Positions 36,001 through 46,312 of a stretch of DNA of 64,000 bases are shown here, in pieces. The stretch is from NCBI GenBank assembly GCA_022394775.1, contig JAGFCB010000095.1, positions 1-64,000 on the forward strand. Direction: 5' to 3'. The notes beneath the pieces are model-generated. The model had not been told where the DNA came from. It was given only the letters and a program-made list of their open reading frames with translations, and made no database searches. The DNA comes from Candidatus Poribacteria bacterium. Lineage in GTDB: Bacteria; Poribacteria; WGA-4E; WGA-3G. The first letter of the stretch is position 1, and each line of letters opens with the position of its first letter. The position numbers and the translations under genes are program-made.

Positions 36001-39000
36001 ATGCAATTAACTCGTAATCAACAAGATGCCCTCAACATCAAAAAACACGTCTGCGTAACCGCCGGTGCAGGATCCGGAAAAACCACCGTGTTGGTCCAAC
36101 GTTACCTCAAGATTTTGCGTAAGGGTAAGACCACCCCGCGGCAAATTGTTGCCATAACTTTCACAGAGAAAGCCGCCGCTGAAATGAAGGAACGAATTAT
36201 TGAAGAGATGTCTGAGGAAGTAGAAAACGCCGACGTAGAACACAGTAATTCACTTCAACGTTTTCGCGATGAAATGAACTCAGCACATATCTCAACTATC
36301 CACGCCTTCTGTTCAAGTATCCTGAGAGAATTCCCGTTCCAAGCTGATGTACCGGCTAACTTCAGTATCGTATCCGGTATTGATCAGAAACTCTTACTCC
36401 AAGATACCCTTAAGGAAACTCTCAAAAACATCGCCACAACCGAGGAAGACAAACACCGTCCAGAACTCACACGTCTCCTACAACGCTACGGAGGACAAAA
36501 AAATTTGGTTGATTTCTTTTCCATTATGGTGGAAAAACGCGATGTCCTCGAACGTCTCATGAACAAAATGTATAGCAATTCAAACGATACAGAAATACGT
36601 CAAGATTTGGAACAACAGGTTCGTAAGCAATTGCTATCAACGATTGGCCGATTGATGTCGAAAATTGATGTCACCGAATTTATCAGATGCCTAAACACTG
36701 TTTTGGAGGTCGCAAGAGGTAGGAATGCAGAGGATGCTAAGAATTTAACACCACAATTGGAAGAACAACATGAGCAAAATCCTGAAGCACTTGAAGTGTT
36801 AAACTTGCTTAGACAAATTGCGACACTAATTACAACTGGAGAAAATGAAATTAGGACGCGAAGCTTTCTGCCGAAAAGCATTGACAGAACAGGAATTGCA
36901 GATCAGATTGACTTTCTGGAATCAACTGCAAAAAAGATTAAAGGTGTCCCGATCCTTGAAAAAGAAAAAGATGGTAACAAAAAAGCCGACATTGAAACCG
37001 ATGACGATTTCCTAATTAGCACAACCCGCGCCCTACTCACACTCTACAAGCGAATCCTCACAGACTATCAAAATGCCAAACTCTCCCAAGGCACGCTCGA
37101 CTTCAGTGACCTACAGCTGAAAACTCGCGACCTGTTCTACAACAACGAAGAAATTCGACAAGAACTCATCAAACGCTATAAATACTTCATGATAGACGAA
37201 TATCAGGATACAAACGAATTACAGTATGAATTAGTCATGCTGCTGACAAACAAACTCAAATGTGCCAATCTTTTCATTGTCGGCGATCCGAAGCAGAGTA
37301 TTTACGCATTTCGCGGCGCAGATGTCCGCGTATTTGAAAAAACAAAACAGAAAATCATCGCAGAATGTGGACTTGATATCTCCCTCACAGAAAACTTTCG
37401 CTCCTTACGCGATCCCATCGGATTCATTAATTACCTTTTCGATCACTTGATGGGCGATGGAAGTGAAAATGAATTTGAAGTGCCGTATGAATCTCTTATC
37501 AAAGCGCGCCGCACGGACGCAGACGGAGCCGTTGAGATTCTTCTCGGACAAAACGGCAAGGGAAACGTGGATGAATACGCGCTCATCACAAATCATATCA
37601 AAAATATGAAACACAACGGAGATACAGTATGGGTGCGCGATGAAAATAGAAGGGAAGTCGAGCGACCCATTGAATACGGTGACATCGCTATCCTCATTCG
37701 GAGCAGAACACATCTTCCTAATATTGAGCACGCGCTCCTCGAAGCCAGTATCCCTTATCTCACAACAGGAGGTATCGGTTTCTATCAAAGGCAAGAAATT
37801 TACGATATCTGGAACTACCTCAACTTCCTTAACACACCCGAAGAAAACCAGACATCTCTCGGTGGAATCCTCCGCAGTCCTGCTTTCGCTATCTCTGATA
37901 CGGAACTCTACGAAATCTCACTACAAGAAGGTGCAGACTTCTGGCACAAAGTGCGAAACTACCAAGCACCTTCTGAGCATCTCAGAAACGCTATAGATAC
38001 CTTAAAAAAGCACATTGAAATCGCACAGCGTACGCCTGTAAACCAACTGATTGGAACCATCGTTAACCAAACAGGAATGATTGGAACACTGAAGACAGGG
38101 AAACAGGGAGATCAACGGTGGGCAAATTACCAAAAACTCCTGGACCTCGCAAGAAATTTTGATGGCGATGAGAACAGACAAACGCTTCCGGATTTCATTG
38201 AATTTTTACATATCTTAATCACGGAAGAACCTCGCGAGGGACAAGCACCAGTTGAAGCGAGCAGTAAAGCAGTACAAATTATGACAATCCACGCCGCCAA
38301 AGGCAAGGAATTCCCAATCGTCATACTCCCATGTCTTAACCGGAAAGGACAAACAGATAGTGAACCTTTCATTGATGAAACATTCGGTATCGGTTTTAGT
38401 CCACTTAAGCCAGATGACAAATATAGGAAAACTGAACCGTCAATCATTGCCCACATGAAAAACCGATCCAGCGAAAAAGAGGTTGCCGAAAAGAAACGAT
38501 TGTTTTATGTCGGTACAACACGCGCCGAAGACCGGTTGATTTTATCAGGAACACTCTCAGAGAAAGGTGAAGCACAGCAAATGCTTAAGTGGCTTGACAC
38601 ACACCTTGGTATTTGTGGACCAGAAGACGATTTACCCAGTCTACCTTTCAAACTTAACGTGTTTCGACAACTCGAAGACAAGACTCCCACAGATGAGATT
38701 TTGTTGGATGACATAACACCCTTCGATTTTTCAGAATGGCTACCATCAACACTCGAACCAACCAGTATTTCTGCAGCCTTTTCCGTCACAGAACTTGCAA
38801 ACTATGCCCGCTGCCCATTGCGCTACCAATTGGAAAACGTGCTACGAATTCCGACGAACAAGCAAGAAGAAGGAGATTCTGATAAAGACGAATTGGACAA
38901 TGCGATTCGCTATACTTTCACGAGAATAAGACGGCAATCAGACACGGACAATCTTGACACGATTATTAACCAAACTGCTGAGAACTATTCCGAAGTAACG

Positions 39001-39495
39001 AGCAACTTAACAACGCTACTTCATACATCCGCTAATAATTTCATCAACTCCGAACTCGGAGAAACCGCGCTCTCAGCATCCGAAACCCATACGAACCAGC
39101 AAGTCCACGCGGATATTGAAGGACATATTATTGACGGCAGATTTGATAGACTCCTTAAAGATGAAACTCAACACTGGCAAGTAATCAATTACAAAACCGA
39201 CGATGCCCAGGATTCTGATGTGTATGACCCAGAAATGGAACTTTACAGTATGCTTTTGCATCGACGCTACCCACAACAACCGACAGTAACAATGAACCTT
39301 TTTTTTCCCGAACAAGATCGATATATACAGAAGCGTTTCAACGTAGCAGAACTGCAAGAAGCGAAAGAAAAGTGGAAGAAAAAAATATCGGATCTGCAGC
39401 AGGGCAAATATAATAGAAATCTTGATCATTGCCGCTTGTGCCCTTACGCAGACTCAGATAGAAAATGTATCATAACCGAAGGAGAAGAAGAATGA
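36001..39495 (+). CDS. AddA/UvrD-like helicase-nuclease with Fe-S PD-(D/E)XK domain
   Basis: This 1164-residue SF1 helicase has motif I AGAGSGKTTVLVQRYL, motif II IDEYQDTNELQ, GDPKQSIYAFRGAD, motif V/VI segments (MTIHAAKGKEFPIV, RLFYVGTTRAEDRLIL) and a C-terminal RecB-like nuclease (INYKTDD). Four Cys (one in ARCPLRYQ, three in CRLCPYADSDRKC) form a probable Fe-S cluster as in AddB/Cas4 nucleases. It should process double-strand breaks or foreign DNA. No AddB partner is adjacent. Its stop overlaps the next ATG (ATGA). Confidence 0.9.
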   Translation: MQLTRNQQDALNIKKHVCVTAGAGSGKTTVLVQRYLKILRKGKTTPRQIVAITFTEKAAAEMKERIIEEMSEEVENADVEHSNSLQRFRDEMNSAHISTIHAFCSSILREFPFQADVPANFSIVSGIDQKLLLQDTLKETLKNIATTEEDKHRPELTRLLQRYGGQKNLVDFFSIMVEKRDVLERLMNKMYSNSNDTEIRQDLEQQVRKQLLSTIGRLMSKIDVTEFIRCLNTVLEVARGRNAEDAKNLTPQLEEQHEQNPEALEVLNLLRQIATLITTGENEIRTRSFLPKSIDRTGIADQIDFLESTAKKIKGVPILEKEKDGNKKADIETDDDFLISTTRALLTLYKRILTDYQNAKLSQGTLDFSDLQLKTRDLFYNNEEIRQELIKRYKYFMIDEYQDTNELQYELVMLLTNKLKCANLFIVGDPKQSIYAFRGADVRVFEKTKQKIIAECGLDISLTENFRSLRDPIGFINYLFDHLMGDGSENEFEVPYESLIKARRTDADGAVEILLGQNGKGNVDEYALITNHIKNMKHNGDTVWVRDENRREVERPIEYGDIAILIRSRTHLPNIEHALLEASIPYLTTGGIGFYQRQEIYDIWNYLNFLNTPEENQTSLGGILRSPAFAISDTELYEISLQEGADFWHKVRNYQAPSEHLRNAIDTLKKHIEIAQRTPVNQLIGTIVNQTGMIGTLKTGKQGDQRWANYQKLLDLARNFDGDENRQTLPDFIEFLHILITEEPREGQAPVEASSKAVQIMTIHAAKGKEFPIVILPCLNRKGQTDSEPFIDETFGIGFSPLKPDDKYRKTEPSIIAHMKNRSSEKEVAEKKRLFYVGTTRAEDRLILSGTLSEKGEAQQMLKWLDTHLGICGPEDDLPSLPFKLNVFRQLEDKTPTDEILLDDITPFDFSEWLPSTLEPTSISAAFSVTELANYARCPLRYQLENVLRIPTNKQEEGDSDKDELDNAIRYTFTRIRRQSDTDNLDTIINQTAENYSEVTSNLTTLLHTSANNFINSELGETALSASETHTNQQVHADIEGHIIDGRFDRLLKDETQHWQVINYKTDDAQDSDVYDPEMELYSMLLHRRYPQQPTVTMNLFFPEQDRYIQKRFNVAELQEAKEKWKKKISDLQQGKYNRNLDHCRLCPYADSDRKCIITEGEEE

Positions 39496-40211
39496 AAAAA
39501 TTAATACCTATCATCGCAGTTATCACACTTGTCTGCCTTTCAATCTGTACCTGGCAACCCAGTTTCGCAGGTACATGGCGTGACGATTTTGAAGACAAAG
39601 ACACCCGCGAATGGAAAATCTTTAATATCGATCGAAAGGCCGAAAAATGGTGGGTCAGTGACGGTGAAGCTGTCGGTGAAATCTTCTTACCGGGCTTTAT
39701 GAGCCTCTGGTTGACAGGTGAGCTCACATGGAAACACTACTCCCTCTCCTGTCGCGCAAAATTAGTCGAGGATAAGGAAGAGCCCCCAACTATCGGGCTA
39801 ACACTTCACGATAGAGGTGAAGAGGACAGCCGTTATCTCTTTTTTATCGATTATATCTTGGGTACCGTCCGGATGGTAAGGGCAGTCCATGATGATTGGA
39901 GCATCATTACCTACCTATTTGATGCGGAAATTGATACGTGGTACGAACTGACCGCCACTATCTACGAGGATGGCACACTCGAATTTAAAATTGACGACGA
40001 GGTATTTACCGCTGTTGACGAAGATATCTTAAAAGGTGGGCAAGCGGGTCTCGTTGTCGCAGACGGACGCGCACACTTTGATGACGTCGAAATTACGGGC
40101 GAAAATATCCGCGACGGAGGCCCCGGAAAACCACGTCTCGTAGAGCCACAAACCAAACTCGCAACTACATGGGGGCATCTGAAAAAAGGATCCACACTCA
40201 GACCCCAGTAG
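39492..40211 (+). CDS. Secreted jelly-roll protein (DUF1080/3-keto-disaccharide hydrolase-like) with WGHLK tail
   Basis: ATG 39492 (AAGGAGAAG upstream, ATGA overlap with addA-like stop) gives a signal peptide ending PSFAGTW and a ~210-residue domain (TWRDDFEDKDTREWKIFNID...WWVSDGEAVGEI, ISLRAKLVE-like strands, YELTATIYEDGTLEFKIDDEVF, GQAGLVVADGRAHFDDVEITG), the concanavalin-like fold of DUF1080-type proteins. The C-terminal TKLATTWGHLKKGSTLRPQ carries the shared tail with seven extra residues. Translational coupling to a DNA-repair helicase is odd. Confidence 0.8.
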   Translation: MKKLIPIIAVITLVCLSICTWQPSFAGTWRDDFEDKDTREWKIFNIDRKAEKWWVSDGEAVGEIFLPGFMSLWLTGELTWKHYSLSCRAKLVEDKEEPPTIGLTLHDRGEEDSRYLFFIDYILGTVRMVRAVHDDWSIITYLFDAEIDTWYELTATIYEDGTLEFKIDDEVFTAVDEDILKGGQAGLVVADGRAHFDDVEITGENIRDGGPGKPRLVEPQTKLATTWGHLKKGSTLRPQ

Positions 40212-40254
40212 TACTTTAGATTAGGTTGAACCTAACGAACCATATATTAGAAGA

Positions 40255-41421
40255 ATGGGAAAAAACACAATAGGCATTGGTATTATCGGTATGGGATGGA
40301 TGGGCATGACGCACGCCCGCGCATATCGCCAAATCAACGACCGGTTTCACGACAGCCCGCTCCAACCGGAACTTATCATCTGTGCTGATGACGTTGCTGA
40401 ACGCACTACCGAAGCAAAAATCCGCTTCGGGTTTAAACACACAACAACCGATTTTCGAGATGTGATAGCAAACGAAGAGGTCCAAGTCGTCAATATCGCC
40501 GCTCCGAATAGCATGCACCTTGAGATCATCGAAGCAGCCGCAGCCGCGGGGAAACACATCTTCTGCGAAAAGCCAGTCGGACGGAATCCTGCAGAAACAA
40601 AAGCCATCTACGCTGTCGCACAACAGACGGGTGTCCTGACGTGTGTCGGTTATAACTACAGATGGGCACCCATCGTCCAATACGCACATCAACTCATTTC
40701 AGATGGAAAACTCGGCAGACTCACCCACTACCGTGGCAGATTTTTCGCTGGCTACGCGAGCCACGCGCAAGCCGTGCTCTCGTGGCGGTTTCAGAAAGAA
40801 ATCGCTGGATTGGGGACACTCGGCGACCTGCTCTCTCACGTCATCGACATGGCACACTTTATCGTCGGTGGCATTGATAACATCGTTTCGCAACAAGAGA
40901 CGTTCATCCCGCAGCGTCCAGCAGCTACAGCAGGTACCGGCACGCACTTCACACTCGGTGGAGATGGCGAAATGGAAGCCGTTACGAACGAAGACTATGT
41001 GGGTGCCCTCGTTCGGTTTGAAAACGGTGCCAGAGGCACACTCGAAGCATGCCGAATTATTAACGGTCCTAAATGCGAGATGGCGTTTGAAGTGAACGGT
41101 ACAGATGGGGCACTGCGCTGGAACTTTGAACAAATGAACGAACTTGAGGTTTACCTACCTGCTGAAGACGGTTTCCCTGACGGATACACGCGCATATTGA
41201 GCGGTCCAAGCCATCCATTCCACAGCGACTTCAACCCGGGTCCCGGTGTCGGATTAGGCTACGACGACCTGAAGACAATCGAGGCGTACCAGTTTTTGCA
41301 AGCCATCCATACAGGCAAACAAGGCAACCCAAGTTTCCGAGAAGCCGCCGCAGTCGCTGATGTGCAAACTGCCATTCAAACCTCATGGGAGGAGGATCGG
41401 TGGATTTCTATCGAACAATAA
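40255..41421 (+). CDS. Gfo/Idh/MocA family oxidoreductase
   Basis: This 388-residue protein has an N-terminal Rossmann fold ([20 protein letters not shown]), [11 protein letters not shown] with the conserved E-K-P, and [19 protein letters not shown] with the catalytic-region Asp/His. It is an NAD(P)-dependent dehydrogenase of a sugar or inositol-like substrate. One of three such genes here. TTAGGTTGAACCTAA, a palindrome, lies just upstream. Confidence 0.93.
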   Translation: MGKNTIGIGIIGMGWMGMTHARAYRQINDRFHDSPLQPELIICADDVAERTTEAKIRFGFKHTTTDFRDVIANEEVQVVNIAAPNSMHLEIIEAAAAAGKHIFCEKPVGRNPAETKAIYAVAQQTGVLTCVGYNYRWAPIVQYAHQLISDGKLGRLTHYRGRFFAGYASHAQAVLSWRFQKEIAGLGTLGDLLSHVIDMAHFIVGGIDNIVSQQETFIPQRPAATAGTGTHFTLGGDGEMEAVTNEDYVGALVRFENGARGTLEACRIINGPKCEMAFEVNGTDGALRWNFEQMNELEVYLPAEDGFPDGYTRILSGPSHPFHSDFNPGPGVGLGYDDLKTIEAYQFLQAIHTGKQGNPSFREAAAVADVQTAIQTSWEEDRWISIEQ

Positions 41422-41456
41422 AACAGGAACTATACTTCGCTAAAAAGTTTGTAGGT

Positions 41457-43151
41457 ATGCTAAAATCCGTAAAATTAGAAAGTTGGTTTAATACCATAGC
41501 AATTTTAGCACACTTAATAACTTTTCTGATCTTTTCCGCGCTAAATGCTGGTGCACAAAACTTACCGCCCCTTGGTGTAGAATTCACTGACATCACGCAT
41601 GCAGCGGGCATCGACTTCGTTCATAATACTGGTGCCTTCGGACAGAAATACCTTCCCGAAACAATGGGGTCAGGCTGCGCCTTTATCGACTACAACAACG
41701 ACGGATGGCAAGACATTCTCCTCGTTAACGGAAAAGATTGGGAAGGCAAACCAACCGGAAAACGGCAAACGATGGCACTCTACCGCAACAACCAGGACAG
41801 CACTTTCACCGATGTCACCGAAACCGCAGGACTCGCCGTCCCGCTCTACGGTATAGGGACTGCCGTCGCCGATTACGACAATGACGGTGATTTAGACATC
41901 TACATCAGCTGCCTCGAAACCGATCGACTCTTCCAAAACAGTGGAGACGGTACCTTTATTGACATCACAAAAGCATCTGGCATCCACAACCCTGGCTTCG
42001 GTACAAGTTGTGCATGGTTCGATTACAACAATGACGGACACCTCGATCTCTACGTCGCGAACTACGTCGAATGGAGCATCGAAAACGATCTGTTCTGTAC
42101 CCTCGACGGTAAAAATAAATCCTATTGTACGCCTGAATCTTATCAAGGACAGGCGAGCAAACTCTTCAGAAACCGAGGGAACGGCACATTCGCAGATGTC
42201 TCCCGCAGTGCCCGGATTGAGGACAACAACAGTAAATCACTTGGTGTCTGCATTTTCGATTACAACGCTGACGGTTTGCCTGACATCTTTGAGGCAAACG
42301 ACACACAACCCAACAAACTCTATCAGAACAACGGCGACGGCACCTTCATTGAAAGCGGGATGCTTACCGGAATCGCCTATAACGAAAGCGGCGTGGCAAC
42401 CGGCGCAATGGGCATTGATGCCGCTGACTACGATCGCAGCGGGAGGGAGAGCCTCATCATCGGTAACTTCTCTAACGAGATGCTCAATCTCTATCACAAC
42501 GAAGGCGACTTCTTCATCGACGATGCACCTGCAGCGCATATCGGAAATGCGACGCTATTGACGCTCACTTTCTCATGCTTCTTTTTTGACTTCGACCTCG
42601 ACGGAAACCTCGATATTTTCACCGCCAACGGACACGTCGAAAACGACATAAACGCCATCCAGAGTCAAGTCACTTATGCACAACCACCCCATCTATTTCA
42701 TAACGATTCTCACGGCAAATTCACTGATGCGCTCAACAAAGTCGGGGCAGACTTAATGAAACCGATGGTCGGTAGAGGCGCAGCCTACGGTGATATCGAC
42801 AACGACGGCGATTGGGATCTGCTCGTTACGACCTCTAACGGACCAGCGCACCTCTTCCGAAACGACGGTGGCAACCGGAACACGTGGATTAAGATACAAC
42901 TTGCTGGGCAAAAAAGCAACCGCGACGGCATCGGCGCACAGATCCGTATTACCTCCGCATCGGGAACACAGACACGGACGCTCAAGAGTGGTTCCAGTTA
43001 CTGCTCACAGAGTGAACTCACTGCCACCTTCGGCATAAACAGTGATCCTATTATTGAGACAATCGAAGTCCTATGGCCCAGCGGCACCACCAGCACCCGC
43101 AAGAACGTCAAACCCAACCAACACATCCGCATTGAGGAAGACGCACCGTAG
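41457..43151 (+). CDS. Secreted FG-GAP/VCBS repeat protein with ASPIC/UnbV domain (CRTAC1-like)
   Basis: ATG 41457 gives a conventional signal peptide ending NAGAQ; GTG 41400, behind GGAGGAGG within the previous gene, is an alternative. The ~564-residue product has at least six FG-GAP Ca-binding repeats (FIDYNNDGWQDILLVNG, VADYDNDGDLDIYIS, WFDYNNDGHLDLYVAN, IFDYNADGLPDIFEAND, DFDLDGNLDIFTANG, YGDIDNDGDWDLLV) forming a seven-bladed propeller, then an ASPIC/UnbV domain (WIKIQLAGQKSNRDGIGAQI...WPSGTTSTRKNV). Such proteins are extracellular and often accompany multihaem TPR proteins, as here. Confidence 0.9.
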   Translation: MLKSVKLESWFNTIAILAHLITFLIFSALNAGAQNLPPLGVEFTDITHAAGIDFVHNTGAFGQKYLPETMGSGCAFIDYNNDGWQDILLVNGKDWEGKPTGKRQTMALYRNNQDSTFTDVTETAGLAVPLYGIGTAVADYDNDGDLDIYISCLETDRLFQNSGDGTFIDITKASGIHNPGFGTSCAWFDYNNDGHLDLYVANYVEWSIENDLFCTLDGKNKSYCTPESYQGQASKLFRNRGNGTFADVSRSARIEDNNSKSLGVCIFDYNADGLPDIFEANDTQPNKLYQNNGDGTFIESGMLTGIAYNESGVATGAMGIDAADYDRSGRESLIIGNFSNEMLNLYHNEGDFFIDDAPAAHIGNATLLTLTFSCFFFDFDLDGNLDIFTANGHVENDINAIQSQVTYAQPPHLFHNDSHGKFTDALNKVGADLMKPMVGRGAAYGDIDNDGDWDLLVTTSNGPAHLFRNDGGNRNTWIKIQLAGQKSNRDGIGAQIRITSASGTQTRTLKSGSSYCSQSELTATFGINSDPIIETIEVLWPSGTTSTRKNVKPNQHIRIEEDAP

Positions 43152-43180
43152 ACGCGTTTCCAGCCTTGGTGGAAAGCATC

Positions 43181-44155
43181 ATGAAACTTTTATGTTATGT
43201 GCTTAGCACATTCCTTATCTTTGCTCCCTTCTCCGCTGTTCTTGCAAAAGCCCCAGAAACTGCCAAAATCGTATTTACATCAAGGCGTGATGGCAATTTT
43301 GAGATTTATATCATGAATCCAGATGGTTCTGATCAAATAAACTTAACCGAGCACCGTGCCAATGATTTCGCACCTGTCTGGTCACCGACAGGTGAACAGA
43401 TTCTTTTCACCTCGGATCGGGGCGGGATAGAGGATCTCTACTTTATGGATCCAGATGGAACGAATGTGCGCCAGGTATTCAAAAAATTAATAGGGAGAGA
43501 ATTCCCAACTTGGTCGCCTGATGGAAAAGCACTCACTTATCACCGATTTCACACGCTTTCTGTCTACACTGCCTCAAGTGACGGAAAAAATGAGAAAGAA
43601 CTTGCTGAGGATGGCTTATGGCCCGCGTGGTCTCCTAACGGTTCTGAGATAGCCTTTATGGCAAGCAAGTTTGTTTGGGCTGACAACGGCAATCTCAGAG
43701 CCCCGAACGTCAGAGTCCAGATTATCAATCTACAAACGCATGTAGAAGAGAAACTTCTTCCGGTGGATACCTCGATGTTTGACCCTGCCTGGGCACCCGA
43801 CAGCACTCAGATCGCCTTTTCTTGGACAGGTAAAGCGGTAGGAGGCTCGATGGGTATCCATGTTGTGAACCGAAATGGTAGGGGACTCAGGAAGATTATT
43901 GAGGCAGAAGATGGCATGGCAGCGTTTAACCCTACCTGGTCCCCGGACGGGAATGAACTCATTTACAACAAGGGGGTTGGTGGCATCAGAGACCTCTTCA
44001 AAGTCGCTCTGGACGGTGGTGTCCCAGAACAACTCACACACCGGCGGGGAGATAACTTCAACGCGGATTGGTTCGACCCAGCGTTTGCTTTGCCGGTCTC
44101 ACCTCAGCCGTCCCTCTTGACAGCGACGTGGGGGAAACTGAAAACACAGAAATAA
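43181..44155 (+). CDS. TolB-like PD40 beta-propeller, secreted, with WGKLK tail
   Basis: ATG 43181 (GGTGGAAAG upstream) gives a signal peptide ending VLAKA. The 324-residue protein has six TolB/PD40 repeats (IVFTSRRDGNFEIYIMNPDGSDQINLTEH, APVWSPTGEQILFTSDRGG, FPTWSPDGKALTYHRF). The C-terminus SLLTATWGKLKTQK carries the shared tail. A periplasmic or surface binding role is likely; a Tol-Pal role is not indicated because no other tol gene is near. Confidence 0.88.
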   Translation: MKLLCYVLSTFLIFAPFSAVLAKAPETAKIVFTSRRDGNFEIYIMNPDGSDQINLTEHRANDFAPVWSPTGEQILFTSDRGGIEDLYFMDPDGTNVRQVFKKLIGREFPTWSPDGKALTYHRFHTLSVYTASSDGKNEKELAEDGLWPAWSPNGSEIAFMASKFVWADNGNLRAPNVRVQIINLQTHVEEKLLPVDTSMFDPAWAPDSTQIAFSWTGKAVGGSMGIHVVNRNGRGLRKIIEAEDGMAAFNPTWSPDGNELIYNKGVGGIRDLFKVALDGGVPEQLTHRRGDNFNADWFDPAFALPVSPQPSLLTATWGKLKTQK

Positions 44156-44156
44156 C

Positions 44157-44186
44157 TTGCGAAACTCTTGAATTTTCAAATATAAT
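44157..44186 (+). promoter_or_regulatory. Sigma-70-like promoter for sodC
   Basis: TTGCGA, 18 bp, TATAAT, 47 bp before ATG 44234; AAAGGAGAA lies between. Confidence 0.55.
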
Positions 44187-44233
44187 AGTTAATAAGGCTA
44201 ACTCACCAATATCTAATAAAGGAGAACCCAAGA

Positions 44234-44809
44234 ATGAAAAAGAACTTACCTATATTCGGCATAAAAGCCTCTCTTCTATTATTAATCAGTATTTCTCTCG
44301 CTCTGACAAGTTGCGAAAGAGTACAGAATCAGGTAGGTGTTCCCTCAACACCATCAGCCAAACAAGCGATCGCCACAATCGGCCCAGCGAGCGACAGTAG
44401 TGTAGCTGGAATGGCAGTCTTTACACAAAACGGCGATCAAATCACGCTCACAATTGAGATTCAGAACGCATCTCCAGGTATTCATGCCGTTCATATCCAC
44501 GAAAAAGGCGATTGCAGCTCACCTGACGGTAAATCCGCAGGCGGCCACTGGAATCCAACCGGTGTCGCACACGGAAAATGGGGTGAAGGTGAATTCCATC
44601 TCGGAGACATCGGCAATATCACCGTTGGCGAAGACGGCACCGGTAGCATCGACTTGACAACAGACCTCTGGGAAATAGGCACCGGTTCTGACGTAGATGT
44701 TGTCGGCAGAGGCATCATCGTCCACGCTGGCGCAGACGATTTCACCTCGCAACCCTCAGGTGCTGCTGGCGCACGCATCGGCTGCGGCGCAATTGCATTA
44801 GCAGAATAG
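44234..44809 (+). CDS. sodC: Cu/Zn superoxide dismutase lipoprotein
   Basis: This 191-residue protein has a lipoprotein signal ending LALTSC. The Cu/Zn ligands are all visible: HIHEKG, GGHWNPTGVAHG, FHLGD and IVHAGADD, with Cys in GDCSS and RIGCG forming the usual disulfide. It removes superoxide outside the cytoplasm. It is monocistronic, with its own promoter and terminator. Confidence 0.95.
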   Translation: MKKNLPIFGIKASLLLLISISLALTSCERVQNQVGVPSTPSAKQAIATIGPASDSSVAGMAVFTQNGDQITLTIEIQNASPGIHAVHIHEKGDCSSPDGKSAGGHWNPTGVAHGKWGEGEFHLGDIGNITVGEDGTGSIDLTTDLWEIGTGSDVDVVGRGIIVHAGADDFTSQPSGAAGARIGCGAIALAE

Positions 44810-44831
44810 CCGTTACAATTCCACCCTCACT

Positions 44832-44880
44832 GGCGAGGTCACTTCGGGAAACACCCAAGCAAAACACCTCGCCTTCTTTT
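44832..44880 (+). terminator. Terminator of sodC
   Basis: GGCGAGGT (44832-44839) pairs with ACCTCGCC (44866-44873), followed by TTCTTTT; the 26-nt loop is long. Confidence 0.6.
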
Positions 44881-44894
44881 ATGCCTCCTCCAGA

Positions 44895-44926
44895 CGCCGT
44901 AGATGCGGTTAGAAAACCGTATCTAC
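44895..44926. repeat. Intergenic hairpin
   Basis: GTAGATGCGGTT (44899-44910) pairs over 12 bp with AACCGTATCTAC (44915-44926), with one G-U and an AGAA loop. There is no T-tract, so it is not a terminator. The rest of the 44881-45086 gap shows nothing else. Confidence 0.6.
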
Positions 44927-45086
44927 TGGACCTGGAGTGAAAATCAGATCAAAGTATGAGAAACTGAACGGCTCTTCTGCTCCATCCAACAAAAAACTTG
45001 ACAGCAAAACCTAAACAGGTTAATATTATCGGATTATTATCAGAGCCAGTACGAGATTTTAAAGAAACTCAATTATCACGAAAACA

Positions 45087-45154
45087 GTTGAAATTCATCG
45101 GAAACCGGCTTTTGACAACGGAAAAAGCCGAGCGGAAACCCAATCGTTAAAATT
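45087..45154 (+). promoter_or_regulatory. 68-nt leader element type A, copy 2 (covarying hairpin)
   Basis: GTTGAAA at 45087 to ATG 45155 is again 68 nt. The stem is CGGCTTTT (45106-45113) / AAAAGCCG (45123-45130). Against the other copies both strands change together at two base pairs, keeping the stem. Confidence 0.75.
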
Positions 45155-46312
45155 ATGAAAACTTATCGCGTTGCCATACTCGGATGCCGAAGTCGTGGCA
45201 CCTCGGCGGCAAAAGCATACCACGCACATCCACGCACTGAAATTGTCGCGCTCTGCGACCTCGTCGAAGAGCGACTGGATGCCCTCGGCAAGATCGTGAA
45301 CGTCTCAGCACATTTCAACGATTTAGACGAGATGATCCAGCAGACAACACCCGACATTGTTGCGATCCCTACAGCGACAGAGGCACACTATCCGCTTTGC
45401 ATGCGCGTCCTTGAACACGGCGTGAATATCGAAGTAGAGAAACCGCTTTGCATCGATCTCGCTCAAGCGGATGAAGTGTTAGCGAAAGCGAAAACAAAAA
45501 ACGCTCGTGTCGCTGTACATCATCAACGACGCACAAGTCCCTCGATGCAGGCAGTCGCCAAAGCCTTAGCTGAAGGAAAAATCGGCGACCTACGTTACAT
45601 CTACGCCAGCGGAAAAGGGTATTATGCAGGCTACGGGCTGATGAACATCGGAACGCATGTCATCAACAACATGCTCCGTTTCGGTGGACACTGCCGAAGC
45701 GTCGTGACACAAGCGACGACAGGTGGACGCGCCATCACACACGATGATGTGCTCCCTTCGCCAGCAGGCATGGGTACAGTCGCAGGCGAATACACCACAG
45801 CGACCCTCCAATTCGATGGAAATGTCACCGGCACCCTCATCCAACACCGATTTCCAAAGGTCGATACCGATGCCTACGTCATGGAACTCTACGGTACTGA
45901 AGGCAGGCTCTTCTGGTCGGAATTGAAAGGTTCATGGTGGCTGCCGACACCGCATTTTGTCCCGGATGGCACACACGACCAGTGGGAAACACTCCCCTCT
46001 ATCTATCCAGAGCATTTTGATCCGAATAAAGGTGCAGATGCTGACGATTACTGCTTCGTCGATGAATATGTGAACGCACTCGACGAGGACAGAGAACACG
46101 AATCTAACGGTGAAGAAGGTCGCCACGTTATTGAAATCTTAATGGGAATCTTTGAGTCTGCCGTTCACGGCACCCGTGTCGAGTTACCCCAGAAAAACCG
46201 AGAACATCCGCTATTACAGTGGCGTGCCGAAGCCGGTTTAGGAGAAATTAAAGAGATGCCGCGCGACTACGGCACCTGGCTTTCACTTGAGGACGAGCGT
46301 TTGTATAAATAG
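45155..46312 (+). CDS. Gfo/Idh/MocA family oxidoreductase
   Basis: This 385-residue protein starts with VAILGCRSRGTSAAKAYHAHP, a variant Rossmann glycine pattern, and has VEKPLCIDLAQADE with E-K-P. GLMNIGTHVINNMLRFGG fits the G-x-x-D/H catalytic region with Asn in place of the usual Asp. It is probably a sugar dehydrogenase; the substrate is unknown. It follows the type A leader, and the last 26 bp of the gene are duplicated downstream. Confidence 0.92.
   Translation: MKTYRVAILGCRSRGTSAAKAYHAHPRTEIVALCDLVEERLDALGKIVNVSAHFNDLDEMIQQTTPDIVAIPTATEAHYPLCMRVLEHGVNIEVEKPLCIDLAQADEVLAKAKTKNARVAVHHQRRTSPSMQAVAKALAEGKIGDLRYIYASGKGYYAGYGLMNIGTHVINNMLRFGGHCRSVVTQATTGGRAITHDDVLPSPAGMGTVAGEYTTATLQFDGNVTGTLIQHRFPKVDTDAYVMELYGTEGRLFWSELKGSWWLPTPHFVPDGTHDQWETLPSIYPEHFDPNKGADADDYCFVDEYVNALDEDREHESNGEEGRHVIEILMGIFESAVHGTRVELPQKNREHPLLQWRAEAGLGEIKEMPRDYGTWLSLEDERLYK

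Noticed and set aside
41941-42561. 206-residue ORF in the FG-GAP gene
   Set aside because: It is an out-of-frame reading of Ca-binding repeats; Thr/Ser-rich low-complexity product.
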